Assembly (NCBI RefSeq): GCF_036199905.1
Contig: NZ_CP108109.1
Coordinates: 2,961,501-3,025,500, forward strand
From: Streptomyces sp. NBC_00223
GTDB lineage: Bacteria; Actinomycetota; Actinomycetes; Streptomycetales; Streptomycetaceae
Length of the DNA: 64,000 nucleotides
Direction: 5' to 3'
Each line of letters starts with the position of its first letter. Position 1 is the first letter of the stretch. This document shows positions 47,188 through 55,577 of this stretch, in pieces. The notes below the pieces were generated by a model. It searched no databases, was not told the DNA's origin, and saw only the letters and a list, made by a program, of their open reading frames with translations. A program made the position numbers and the translations under genes.

Positions 47188-47403
47188 TCAGGCCCAGGTG
47201 TCGTCCTGGTTCTCCTCGTTCGACTCCGGGTCCGTACTCCGCTTGGCCTTGTCCCCGGACTCGGAGCCGCGCTCGCGTCCCTGCTGCTGACCACTCCGCT
47301 CCGACTGCTCGGGGTGCCCGCTGCCGGCGGACTTGTTCCGCTTGCTGTCGAGCGTCTCCTTGGCCTGCTCGGCCTTGTCCTTGAACTGGTCGAAAGCACC
47401 CAT
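47188..47403 (-). CDS. Small hydrophilic, probably stress-induced protein
   Basis: This 71-residue protein starts at the ATG at 47403, with AGGAGGAG 7 bases upstream. It opens with an amphipathic helix (GAFDQFKDKAEQAKETLDSK) that resembles CsbD/YjbJ-like small stress proteins. The rest is a disordered, Ser/Gly/Glu/Gln-rich tail ending in DDTWA. A SigB-type promoter lies just upstream, so a role in osmotic or general stress is likely. The exact family is uncertain. Confidence 0.75.
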   Translation of the reverse strand: MGAFDQFKDKAEQAKETLDSKRNKSAGSGHPEQSERSGQQQGRERGSESGDKAKRSTDPESNEENQDDTWA

Positions 47404-47461
47404 GGTTACTCCTCCTGGAGTGTGGTGGGGATGGGGCCTCGACAAGACTTACATGACCGGA

Positions 47462-47487
47462 TAACCCTCGCATCTTGGGATAATAAC
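47462..47487 (-). promoter_or_regulatory. SigB-type promoter for the small hydrophilic gene
   Basis: Reading leftward, GTTATT (47487-47482), a 14-base spacer and GGGTTA (47467-47462) fit the GNNTN-N14-16-GGGTA-like pattern of SigB-family stress sigma factors. The leader would be about 50 bases. Confidence 0.55.
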
Positions 47488-47510
47488 CCCAGGTCAGCGA
47501 GTGATGACAA

Positions 47511-48413
47511 CTACGGGGAGTGATGAACCGATGATCGCGCCGACTCATCGGCGGCCCCGCCGCGCCCGACAAGACCGCGTCGCGCGCTCCCGTTGCGGGC
47601 CAACGCCGCTTCCGCGCGCCGCATTTCCCGCCGTCCGAGCGCGCCGCCCACAACCGAGGGCAGAAAGCCTCGAATCGGCTGCATACCGCGCAACCACCAC
47701 TGTCCGTACACATGAGGCGATCGTCGTACGATGCCGGCCACGATACGGTCGACGGCCGGCTCCAACGGGTAGGTGCGGTTGGCCGGCCAGGGCAGTCGGG
47801 CCCGCATGGTGCGCATCGCCTCGTCCTCGTCGGCCCCGCGCACCATGTCGGTGTCGGTCCAGCTGAGGTAGCCGACGCCGACCTGGACTCCCTTGTGGCC
47901 CAGTTCCGCGCGCAGGCTGTGCGCGAACGCCTCGACGCCCGACTTGCTCGCGCAGTAGGCGGCCATCATCGGCGCGGGGGTGATCGCGGCGAGCGACGCG
48001 ATGTGCAGAAGGTAGCCGTGCGACGAGATGAGCGCGGGCAGGAAGGCGCGGGCGGTGGCCACCCCGCCCAGCAGGTTGACCTGGATCACCCGGTCGAAGG
48101 CTTCGGGGTCGGAGTCGAGGAAGGGACCGCCCGTGGCGACACCCGCGTTGGCGACGACCACGTCGACGCGGCCGAAACGCTCCACCACCTCGCCGGCGAC
48201 CTCCGCCATCCTCACCCGGTCGGTGACATCGGCGGTCCAGGAGGCCGCGTCACCACCGAGCGAGTCGGCGACGTTCTTCATCTCATCGGGTTCGAGGCCG
48301 ACGAGCGCGAGACGGGCGCCGCGTGCGGCGAGTTCGCGGGCGAGTTGGGCGCCCACGCCGCGGGCGGCGCCGGTGACCACCGCGACCCGGCCGTCCAGCG
48401 ATGATCCGCTCAT
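47511..48413 (-). CDS. SDR-family oxidoreductase, third gene of the monooxygenase operon
   Basis: This 300-residue SDR has VAVVTGAARGVGAQLA, VVANAGVATGGPF, the catalytic Ser (LLHIASLAA) and YCASKSG. The C-terminal extension of about 80 residues (WWLRGMQPIRGFLPSVVGGA) is typical of long SDRs that act on alcohols or steroids. Its ATG overlaps the hydrolase stop by 4 bases. With the monooxygenase and hydrolase it could oxidise an alcohol to the ketone that the monooxygenase then attacks. Confidence 0.9.
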   Translation of the reverse strand: MSGSSLDGRVAVVTGAARGVGAQLARELAARGARLALVGLEPDEMKNVADSLGGDAASWTADVTDRVRMAEVAGEVVERFGRVDVVVANAGVATGGPFLDSDPEAFDRVIQVNLLGGVATARAFLPALISSHGYLLHIASLAAITPAPMMAAYCASKSGVEAFAHSLRAELGHKGVQVGVGYLSWTDTDMVRGADEDEAMRTMRARLPWPANRTYPLEPAVDRIVAGIVRRSPHVYGQWWLRGMQPIRGFLPSVVGGALGRREMRRAEAALARNGSARRGLVGRGGAADESARSSVHHSP

Positions 48414-49393
48414 GCGCTTTTCTCCTGTTCGGCAGGGGTGAATTCCGGCCCGCTCATCGGAAGAACCGATGTCCGCCCATTCGATGTCGGATCACCGTTC
48501 AGCAGATGATCGGCTGCCAGGGCGCGTATCGCCGCCTCGATCGCTGGCGCGTCCTCTATGGGTGTCATATGGCCGAGGCCGGGCAGTTCGGTCAGGCCCA
48601 CGCAGTGCGGGAGGGCGGCGGCGATACCGCGGGAGTGGGCCTTGGGGGTGAGTTTGTCGGCGGTGCCGACCAGGACGGCGGTGGGCGCGCCGAGCGCCGC
48701 CACCTCGGCGTCCAGGTCGAGTACGGCCAGCACCCGGCCCCACGCCGAACGCTGACGCGCCCGGCAGGCGTGCACGATCCGCGCGGTGAACGCCACCTGC
48801 TCGCGGGTCGCGCCCGCACCCAGGACCCCGTACTTGAGGGCCGCCCGGGTCAGGGGCGACTGCGGTCCCAGCGGCAGCCGCGACACCAGCAGTTGACGGT
48901 GGAAGGCCCGCCGCAGCCGACGCGGGCCGAACCGCCGCGGCAGCACCTCGGTGGACCCCGCCAACCGCCCGCTGCCGGTGCTCGCAAGCAGCACCGCCGC
49001 CGTGCGGTCACGGACGGCGGCCCGCCCGGACGCCGCCATGATCGTCATACCGCCCATGGAGTGACCGACCACTATCCCCCGCTCACCGTCCGGGAGTACC
49101 GCTTCCAGTACGGCTTGCAGATCATCGGCCAGCAGAGCCGTGCCGTAACCCTTGCGAGTGGCGGGCGGCTCGCTGCGACCATGACCGCGCTGGTCGTAGG
49201 CGATCACCCGAAAATCAGCCGAAAGCGCCCGGACCACCGGCGCCCAGAAGAGCGTCGAGCACGTCCAGCCATGGGAAAGTACGACCGTCGGACCATCGGA
49301 ACGCCCGTACTCCTCCACATGAATACGGCCCCCGTCCGCCGAAACGGCCGTCAGCGTGCGGCGCGCCGGCACCGCCTCGTACGGAAGGCTCAT
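48410..49393 (-). CDS. Alpha/beta hydrolase, second gene of the monooxygenase operon
   Basis: This 327-residue cytosolic hydrolase has the oxyanion-hole strand VVLSHGWTCST, the nucleophile elbow VVGHSMGGMTIM, the acid VLVGTADKLTP and the catalytic His in LPGLGHMTPIEDA. It overlaps the neighbours by 4 bases on each side. The context suggests that it cleaves the ester or lactone produced by the monooxygenase. The final 30 residues are an irregular tail. Confidence 0.9.
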   Translation of the reverse strand: MSLPYEAVPARRTLTAVSADGGRIHVEEYGRSDGPTVVLSHGWTCSTLFWAPVVRALSADFRVIAYDQRGHGRSEPPATRKGYGTALLADDLQAVLEAVLPDGERGIVVGHSMGGMTIMAASGRAAVRDRTAAVLLASTGSGRLAGSTEVLPRRFGPRRLRRAFHRQLLVSRLPLGPQSPLTRAALKYGVLGAGATREQVAFTARIVHACRARQRSAWGRVLAVLDLDAEVAALGAPTAVLVGTADKLTPKAHSRGIAAALPHCVGLTELPGLGHMTPIEDAPAIEAAIRALAADHLLNGDPTSNGRTSVLPMSGPEFTPAEQEKSA

Positions 49394-50901
49394 GACGCCG
49401 CCTCCGCCGGCACGGCCGCGGACCGCTCACCCGCAGGCGCCAGCAGCTCGTACTCCGACAGCTTCACCTGCCGTGTCGCCCGCCGGAACTTGGCGGTCGT
49501 GCCCGGCCACGCGGTGGTGTTGCGGCCGTTCGCGTCGAGATACCAGCTCTTGCAGCCACCGGTGTTCCAGACCGTACGGGAGGCGCGGCGCTGCATCTCC
49601 TCGTTCCAGGCCGCGACCGCCGCCGGCTTCGCGTCCAGGGCGGCGGCGCCGGTGCGCGAGAGCGTACGCAGATAGTCGGCCATGTAGTTGAGGGATGACT
49701 CGATCATCAGAATCATCGAGCTGTTCCCGAGACCGGTGTTCGGTCCGATGATGAACAGAAGATTCGGAAATCCGTCGACCGTACAGCCGCGCAGCGCGGC
49801 CATGCCGCCCTTCCAGTGCTCGCTGAGCCTGCGCCCGTCCACACCGATCACCCGATCACCGATCGGCATGTCCGTCACATGAAAGCCGGTTCCGAAGATG
49901 ATCGCATCGACTTCCCGCTCCGTGCCGTCCGCCGTCACGACCGACGACCCGCGCACCTCGGTGAGCGCCGAGGTGACGACCTCGGTGTTCGGCTGAGCGA
50001 GCGCCGGGTAGTACGTGTTCGACAGCAGGATGCGCTTGCAGCCGATGGTGTAGTCGGGAGTGAGCCGGGCCCGCAGCACCGGGTCCTTGACCGACCGCTG
50101 GAGATGGCCGCGGGCGATCCGCTCGGCGGCCTTCATCAGCCGGGGCCGCTTCACAAAGGCCCCCACCTGGAACTCCCGGATCGCCCAGAGCAGCCCGCGC
50201 CGCGCCTTCGCCGTGCCGGGGACGGTGGCGTGCAGCCACCGTTCGGCGGCGCCGATCGGCCGGTCGACCCGCGGCATCACCCATGGCGGCGTGCGCTGGA
50301 TGACGGTGAGCCGCCCCACCTCGGGCTGGACGGCCGGCACGATCTGGATCGCCGAGGCCCCCGTGCCGACCATCGCGACCCGCTTGCCCTTCAGGTCGTA
50401 ACCGTGGTCCCAGCGGGCGGAGTGGAAGACCCGTCCCGGGAAGTCCTCGATCCCGGGGATGTCGGGGACCTTGGGGTCGGAGAGCGGCCCGGTGGCCGAG
50501 ACCACGACATCGGCGGTCAGCTCACCGCTCGCGGTCGTCAGGTGCCAGCGCCGCGCGTCGCCGTCCCAGCGGGCCTCGCGCACCTCGGCGCCGAACCGCA
50601 GATGCGACCGCAGCCCGAAGGTGTCGGTCACCCGTTCGAGGTAGGCGCGAATCTGCTCCTGGCCGGAGAAGACCCGCGGCCAGTCCGGGTTGGGCGCGAA
50701 AGAGAACGAGTAGAGGTGCGAGGGTACGTCGCAGGCGCAGCCCGGATAGCTGTTGTCGCGCCAGGTGCCGCCCACCGCGTCCGCGCGTTCCAGGATCACG
50801 AAGTCGGTGATCCCCTCGCGCCGCAGCCGCACGGCGGCCCCCAGCCCGCCGAACCCGGACCCGATCACCGCCACCCGCACGTGTTCGAGTTCGTCGTCCA
50901 T
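49390..50901 (-). CDS. Baeyer-Villiger-type flavin monooxygenase
   Basis: This 503-residue protein has the FAD loop VAVIGSGFGGLGAAVRL, the NADP loop VAMVGTGASAIQIVPA and between them the Baeyer-Villiger fingerprint F-x-G-x3-H-x3-W (FPGRVFHSARWDH, about residues 152-164). GGTWRDNSYPGCACDVPSH is also diagnostic. Such enzymes insert oxygen next to a ketone using NADPH and O2. It is the first gene of a coupled operon (ATGA with the hydrolase). A MerR regulator is divergent 196 bases away, probably its regulator. Confidence 0.92.
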   Translation of the reverse strand: MDDELEHVRVAVIGSGFGGLGAAVRLRREGITDFVILERADAVGGTWRDNSYPGCACDVPSHLYSFSFAPNPDWPRVFSGQEQIRAYLERVTDTFGLRSHLRFGAEVREARWDGDARRWHLTTASGELTADVVVSATGPLSDPKVPDIPGIEDFPGRVFHSARWDHGYDLKGKRVAMVGTGASAIQIVPAVQPEVGRLTVIQRTPPWVMPRVDRPIGAAERWLHATVPGTAKARRGLLWAIREFQVGAFVKRPRLMKAAERIARGHLQRSVKDPVLRARLTPDYTIGCKRILLSNTYYPALAQPNTEVVTSALTEVRGSSVVTADGTEREVDAIIFGTGFHVTDMPIGDRVIGVDGRRLSEHWKGGMAALRGCTVDGFPNLLFIIGPNTGLGNSSMILMIESSLNYMADYLRTLSRTGAAALDAKPAAVAAWNEEMQRRASRTVWNTGGCKSWYLDANGRNTTAWPGTTAKFRRATRQVKLSEYELLAPAGERSAAVPAEAAS

Positions 50902-51005
50902 GGCACCGCCCTTCGCTGCCTGTCACGTCCGGTCGCCGTACGCGCTCGCCGCCCACCCGACGTCAATCACGCCAGCAATCACTGGCACAATCGGACTGTA
51001 GGACA

Positions 51006-51018
51006 CAGGTGTTACCTG
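51006..51018. promoter_or_regulatory. Palindrome CAGGT-GTT-ACCTG in the divergent monooxygenase/merR region
   Basis: A perfect 5-base-arm inverted repeat lies in an otherwise unstructured 196-base divergent region, 105 bases from the monooxygenase start. It is a plausible MerR site. A TACAGT (leftward, 51002-50997) nearby could be the -10 of the operon. Confidence 0.45.
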
Positions 51019-51085
51019 CGGTAGGGGTCGAGCACACATTCGCTTCCTGACCATGGTCGCCGCAGAGAGCGGTTACCCCACCCCC

Positions 51086-51091
51086 TAGGCT
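51086..51091 (+). promoter_or_regulatory. -10 box for leaderless merR
   Basis: TAGGCT ends 6 bases before the GTG at 51098, and there is no ribosome site before that GTG, so translation probably starts at the first base of the mRNA. Confidence 0.5.
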
Positions 51092-51097
51092 GGCCGC

Positions 51098-51931
51098 GTG
51101 GACGACAACGGCGCCGGGCCCCGCGAATACCGCGTGGAAGAACTGGCCAAAGCAGCCGGCATCCCCGTCAGAACCCTGCGCTTCTACCGCGAGCGCCGCC
51201 TGCTGCCGCCACCGCGCCGGGCCGGCCGTATCGCCTGGTACTCCGAGGACCACCTCGCCCGGCTGCGCACCATCGCCGCCCTCCTGGAACGGGGCCACAC
51301 CCTGGGCGGCATCGCCGACCTCATCGCGGCCTGGGAGAACGGCCGCACCCTCGACGGGGTGGCCGAACTCCTCGGCCTGGAGGGCGCCCTCGCCACCCCC
51401 TGGTCCGACGAGACCCCGGTAAGGCTCACGCCCCTGGAACTCACCTCTTACTTCGGTACCGAGGAGGTCAGCCCGGACAACCTCACCACCGCCCTGGAGA
51501 TCGGCTACATCGCGGTCGACGGCGGGGACGTCGTCCACGTCAGCCGCCGCCTCCTGGACGCCTCGGCCGCCCTGGTGCGTGAAGGGGTGCCGCTGGCCGC
51601 CGTACTGGCGGCCGGCCGTGCGGTGCGCGACCACGTGGACGCGATCGCCGACCTGTTCACCGAGGTCGTCAGCACCCACGTCCTCGGCTCCTCGGCGGAC
51701 CTCCCGCCCGGCGAGGCGCACCGCATCACCGAGTCGCTGCAGCGGCTTCGCCCCCTGGCCAAGAACATCGTGGACGCCGAGATGTCGCTGGCGATGGACC
51801 GCAGGATGCGAGCGGAGATCGACGCCTGGATGCGAGTCCAGGCCGACGCCCGGCCCGGCGCCCGGCCCGACACGGACGAACCCGCGGGACAGCCCGCCGA
51901 TGGCCCCGCCGGATCCCCGGCCGGCGCCTGA
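51098..51931 (+). CDS. MerR-family regulator divergent from the monooxygenase operon
   Basis: This 277-residue protein starts at the GTG at 51098. The winged helix is YRVEELAKAAGIPVRTLRFYRERRLLPPP...WYSEDHLARLRTIAALLERGHTLGGIADLI. A long C-terminal ligand domain of about 160 residues follows, then a Pro/Gly/Ala tail. Metal-binding Cys are absent, so it probably senses an organic inducer such as a substrate of the divergent operon. Confidence 0.88.
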   Translation: MDDNGAGPREYRVEELAKAAGIPVRTLRFYRERRLLPPPRRAGRIAWYSEDHLARLRTIAALLERGHTLGGIADLIAAWENGRTLDGVAELLGLEGALATPWSDETPVRLTPLELTSYFGTEEVSPDNLTTALEIGYIAVDGGDVVHVSRRLLDASAALVREGVPLAAVLAAGRAVRDHVDAIADLFTEVVSTHVLGSSADLPPGEAHRITESLQRLRPLAKNIVDAEMSLAMDRRMRAEIDAWMRVQADARPGARPDTDEPAGQPADGPAGSPAGA

Positions 51932-52002
51932 CCCGCGCACCGCGAGCGCCCCGCCGCGCGACCTGCGAGAGTGGAAAGGCCGAACCGATCGGGAGGTGTC
52001 CC

Positions 52003-52269
52003 GTGAAACAGCCCCACGACGCCAACGCCGAGCAGGCCATACTCGGCCGGATCAGCCGCATGGTCGCCGACGAGAAGGCCCTGCGCGACCTGCTCGCGGC
52101 AGGCGGTACCGACGGCGACAACGAGCGCGAGCGCCTCACCGCCCTGGAGCACGAACTCGACCAGTGCTGGGATCTCCTGCGCCAGCGCCGCGCCCTCACC
52201 GAGGCGGGCGAGGACCCCGGAGGCGCCCGGGTCCGCCCCACCTCGACGGTGGAGGCGTACCGCTCGTGA
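52003..52269 (+). CDS. DUF2630 family small protein
   Basis: This 88-residue acidic helical protein starts at the GTG at 52003, behind GGGAGG. The conserved core is ISRMVADEKALRDLL...ERERLTALEHELDQCWDLLRQRRA, ending PTSTVEAYRS, as in DUF2630. The function is unknown. It overlaps the next gene by 4 bases (GTGA), so the two are coupled. Confidence 0.88.
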   Translation: MKQPHDANAEQAILGRISRMVADEKALRDLLAAGGTDGDNERERLTALEHELDQCWDLLRQRRALTEAGEDPGGARVRPTSTVEAYRS

Positions 52270-52580
52270 GCGCGAGCGAGGAGATCACCGTCACCGACGC
52301 CCCTCAGGCCACCAGGTACGAGGCGCGGATCGGCGACGACCTCGCGGGAGTGGCCACCTACATGCGCGCGCCCGACGTCATCGCCTTCTTCCACACCGAG
52401 GTGCGGGATGCCTACGAGGGCCGCGGCGTCGGTTCCGCCCTGGTCGCCGCGGCCCTGGACGACGCCCGCGCCCAGGGGCTTCGCGTCCTGGCGATCTGCC
52501 CGTTCTTCTCCGGATGGGTGGTCCGCCACCCCGACTACCAGGACCTGCTGTACGAGCCGTCGAGCACGGTCAAGGACTGA
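52266..52580 (+). CDS. GNAT-fold N-acetyltransferase-like protein (YjdJ type)
   Basis: This 104-residue protein starts at the GTG at 52266. It is a minimal GNAT domain: RYEARIGDDLAGVATYMRAP, FFHTEVRDAYEGRGVGSALVAAAL (acetyl-CoA loop), and VLAICPFFSGWVVRHPDYQDLLY with the family-typical Cys and HPxY. The substrate is unknown. It is coupled to the DUF2630 gene. Confidence 0.9.
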   Translation: MSASEEITVTDAPQATRYEARIGDDLAGVATYMRAPDVIAFFHTEVRDAYEGRGVGSALVAAALDDARAQGLRVLAICPFFSGWVVRHPDYQDLLYEPSSTVKD

Positions 52581-52674
52581 GCGGCGCAGCAAGGACGGCG
52601 CCAAGGGCAGCTCCACGACGTCCATGTCGGATTCTCGCCAGACCGAGGCCGTGACGACGCGCGATGCTGGTGGC

Positions 52675-54198
52675 ATGCACACGGACTTCGACGCCTGCGT
52701 ACGAGCGGTTCAGTCGAAGGACGCCCGGTTCGACGGGTGGTTCTTCACGGCGGTGCTGACCACACGCATCTACTGCCGTCCCAGCTGCCCGGCCGTGCCG
52801 CCGAAGGCCGAGAACATGACCTTCTACCCGAGCGCCGCGGCGGCGCAGCAGGCCGGGTTCCGGGCCTGCAAACGGTGCCGGCCGGACGCCAGCCCAGGTT
52901 CGCCGCAATGGAACGAACGGGCCGACCTGGTGGCCCGGGCGATGCGGCTGATCGCCGACGGGGTGGTGGACCGCGACGGCGTGCCGGGCCTGGCCGCGCG
53001 GCTGGGGTACAGCGAACGCCAGGTGGAGCGGCAGCTGCTCGCCGAGCTGGGGGCGGGGCCGCTCGCGCTGGCCAGGGCACAGCGCGCGCAGACCGCTCGG
53101 CTGCTGATCGAGACGACGGCGATGCCGATGGGCGAGGTCGCCTTCGCGGCCGGTTTCGCCAGTATCCGCACCTTCAACGACACGGTCCGCGAGGTGTTCG
53201 CGCTCTCCCCCGGCGAACTGCGCGCTCGGGTCGCCAAGGGCCGCCCGGCCGCCACGACGGGCGCGCTCGCGCTGCGGCTGCCCTTCCGCCGGCCGCTGAC
53301 GCCCGACAACCTGTTCGGCCACCTGGCGGCGACCTCGGTGCCAGGCGTCGAGGAGTGGCGGGCGGGAGCCTACCGGCGCACGCTGCGGCTTCCGCACGGT
53401 ACGGGGATCGTGGCGCTGCGGCCCGAGCCCGACCACATCGCCTGCCGGCTGTGGCTCACCGACTGGCGTGATCTGGCGCAGGCGATCAGCCGCTGCCGCC
53501 GGATGCTCGACCTGGACGCGGACCCGCTCGCGGTCGACGCCCTGCTGGCGGCGGACCCGGTGCTCGCACCCTTGGTCGCGAAGGCACCGGGGCGGCGGGT
53601 CCCCCGGGTCGCGGACGGGCCGGAGTTCGCGGTACGGGCGGTGCTGGGTCAGCAGATCTCGACGGCGGCGGCCCGTACACACGCGGGGCGGCTGGTGACC
53701 GCCTACGGAGAACCGGTCGCCGACCCCGGCGGCGGTCTGACCCACCTGTTCCCCTCCCCCGCGGCGCTGGCCGACCACGACCCGGCGGCGCTGGCGATGC
53801 CGCAGACCCGTCGTGACACCCTGGCGGCGCTGGTCCGGGCCCTGGCGGACGGCACACTGGATCTCGACGTCGGCAGCGACTGGCAGCAGGCCCGGGCGCG
53901 GCTCGCCGCACTGCCGGGCTTCGGGCCCTGGACGGTGGAGACCATCGCCATGCGGGCGCTCGGCGACCCGGACGCCTTCCTGCCGACCGATCTGGGGGTG
54001 CGGTACGCGGCTCGCGACCTGGGGCTGCCTGCCACTCCCGCGGCGCTGACCCGGCACGCGGCCGCCTGGCAGCCATGGAGGGCCTACGCGACACAGTATC
54101 TATGGGCGACGGGCGATCATCCGATCAACGTTCTGCCCGCTGACAACCCCACTTCCGATCGGACCATCACTCCTGTTATGAAAGGCGCGACGCGATGA
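52675..54198 (+). CDS. Ada-AlkA fusion: methyl-DNA sensor/AraC regulator fused to 3-methyladenine glycosylase
   Basis: This 507-residue protein has three modules. Residues 1-75 are the Ada zinc/methyl acceptor domain with four Cys (RIYCRPSCPAVPP, FRACKRCRP). About 80-190 are AraC-type helices (LAARLGYSERQVERQLLAELG, VAFAAGFASIRTFNDTVREVF). About 200-490 are AlkA with the HhH-GPD motif LPGFGPWTVETIAMRALGDPDAFLPTDLG and its catalytic Asp. It excises alkylated bases and can sense methyl phosphotriesters, linking detection and repair in one chain. The ogt gene overlaps its stop by 4 bases. Confidence 0.94.
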   Translation: MHTDFDACVRAVQSKDARFDGWFFTAVLTTRIYCRPSCPAVPPKAENMTFYPSAAAAQQAGFRACKRCRPDASPGSPQWNERADLVARAMRLIADGVVDRDGVPGLAARLGYSERQVERQLLAELGAGPLALARAQRAQTARLLIETTAMPMGEVAFAAGFASIRTFNDTVREVFALSPGELRARVAKGRPAATTGALALRLPFRRPLTPDNLFGHLAATSVPGVEEWRAGAYRRTLRLPHGTGIVALRPEPDHIACRLWLTDWRDLAQAISRCRRMLDLDADPLAVDALLAADPVLAPLVAKAPGRRVPRVADGPEFAVRAVLGQQISTAAARTHAGRLVTAYGEPVADPGGGLTHLFPSPAALADHDPAALAMPQTRRDTLAALVRALADGTLDLDVGSDWQQARARLAALPGFGPWTVETIAMRALGDPDAFLPTDLGVRYAARDLGLPATPAALTRHAAAWQPWRAYATQYLWATGDHPINVLPADNPTSDRTITPVMKGATR

Positions 54199-54698
54199 CG
54201 ACCCCCGTCCACACAGTGGTGGACAGCCCCTGCGGACCTCTCACCCTGGTGGCGCGCGACGGCCGGCTGGCCGGTCTCTACATGACCGATCAGCGGCACC
54301 GGCCGCCGCAGGAGAGCTTCGGCCGGCCTGACGCGCTGCCGGCGTTCGAGCGGGCCGCCGAGCAGCTCGCCGCCTACTTCGCCGGTGACCTCACCGGCTT
54401 CGACATCGAACTCGCCATGGTGGGAACCCCGTTCCAGCAGCGCGTCTGGGCGGCGCTGTGCGAGATCCCGTACGGAGAGACCGTCTCCTACGGTGAACTC
54501 GCCCAGTCCCTCGGGCAGCCTGGCGCCTCCCGGGCGGTGGGTCTGGCCAACGGCAAGAACCCGATCGGCGTCATCGTGCCCTGCCACCGAGTCGTGGGCG
54601 CGAACGGCAGCCTGACGGGTTACGGCGGCGGCCTGGACCGCAAGCGCTGGCTGCTGGACTTCGAACAGGGTGCGCGGCAACCGCTGCTGATCTTCTGA
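54195..54698 (+). CDS. ogt: Methylated-DNA-protein-cysteine S-methyltransferase
   Basis: This 167-residue protein removes methyl groups from O6-methylguanine by suicidal transfer to its Cys. The active site is VIVPCHRVVGANGSLTGYGGGLDRKRWLL, and the HTH part is TPFQQRVWAALCEIPYGETVSYGELA. Its ATG overlaps the Ada-AlkA stop (ATGA), so both repair proteins are made together. Confidence 0.96.
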   Translation: MTTPVHTVVDSPCGPLTLVARDGRLAGLYMTDQRHRPPQESFGRPDALPAFERAAEQLAAYFAGDLTGFDIELAMVGTPFQQRVWAALCEIPYGETVSYGELAQSLGQPGASRAVGLANGKNPIGVIVPCHRVVGANGSLTGYGGGLDRKRWLLDFEQGARQPLLIF

Positions 54699-54732
54699 GG
54701 TCACCGGTTCGGGTGACTCCCGACATGCGCGT

Positions 54733-54760
54733 CCCCGGCCGGTCGTGGTGACGGCCGGGA
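54733..54760. terminator. Terminator between ogt and the convergent TetR gene
   Basis: CCCGGCCG (54734-54741) pairs with CGGCCGGG (54752-54759), with flanking T:A pair, 35 bases after the ogt stop. Confidence 0.65.
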
Positions 54761-54806
54761 ACGGCGCACGAACGGTACGACGATGCGACCGTCGGATCCG
54801 GACGGT

Positions 54807-55403
54807 CTACCGCAGCCGCAGCGCGGGGATGACCACGGCGTCGATGTACCGGTGGCTGTACTCCGGATCGGGGTCGATGCCCTCGATGATGGGCCGCGCG
54901 AGCGCGCCGCCGAACAGCATGTGCGGGACAAGGTCGCGCGCCGGGTTGTCCGCGGCCAGCTCACCGCGGTCCACGGCGCGCTGCACCAGGTCGCGGAAGC
55001 TCTGCAGCTCCGGTTCGATGAGCAGCTCGCGCAGCGCGCGGAAGAGGTCCTCGTTCTGGAACGCGGCGTGGGCGAGTCCGCGCATCAGCTCCTGGTCGCG
55101 CTTGACCTCGTTCGCGTCATGGCAGCTGACGATCTCGTGCAGGTCGCCGACGAGCGACCCGGTGTCGATGTCCGCGGGCGAGACCGGCTTGAGGTGCCGC
55201 AGCGCGGTGGCGACCAGCTCCGGCTTGCCCTTCCACTGGCGGTAGAGCGTGGCCTTGCTGGAACGGGTGCGGGCGGCGACGGCGTCCATGGTGAGCGCTT
55301 CGTAACCGACCTCGCGCAGCAGGCCGACCACCGCCTCGTACAGCTCGCGCTCACGCTCGGGGGTCAGGCGGGTGCGGCGCGCGGCGACTACCTCCGGCGA
55401 CAT
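54807..55403 (-). CDS. TetR-family regulator
   Basis: This 198-residue protein starts at the ATG at 55403, behind GGGAGG. The HTH is LLREVGYEALTMDAVAARTRSSKATLYRQWKGKPELVATAL; the ligand domain resembles the TetR C-terminal family of drug-efflux regulators (DLFRALRELLIEPELQSFRDLV). A large palindrome lies upstream. No transporter gene is adjacent, so its target is unknown. The next gene upstream is a RibD-type reductase on the same strand. Confidence 0.9.
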   Translation of the reverse strand: MSPEVVAARRTRLTPERERELYEAVVGLLREVGYEALTMDAVAARTRSSKATLYRQWKGKPELVATALRHLKPVSPADIDTGSLVGDLHEIVSCHDANEVKRDQELMRGLAHAAFQNEDLFRALRELLIEPELQSFRDLVQRAVDRGELAADNPARDLVPHMLFGGALARPIIEGIDPDPEYSHRYIDAVVIPALRLR

Positions 55404-55491
55404 GTCCGATCCTCCCTCTGTGCTGAGCATGCGGGCCGTGCACGACGGCCGTCGAAACGATGTCGTACACCTCAAGAGTAGAGGGCCCGCA

Positions 55492-55513
55492 ATCGAAACG
55501 CCACCGTTTCGAT
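55492..55513. promoter_or_regulatory. Palindrome ATCGAAACG-CCAC-CGTTTCGAT
   Basis: Perfect 9-base arms with a 4-base centre lie 89 bases before the TetR start. A related half-site, GTCGAAACGATGTCG, is at 55451-55465. AT-rich for its surroundings, it is a likely TetR operator. Confidence 0.7.
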
Positions 55514-55577
55514 CGTGGGTCCTGTCACTTCCGCGACCGCCTGCTCCCCCGGGTCCCGCCCGCCTCACCCGACTCGC

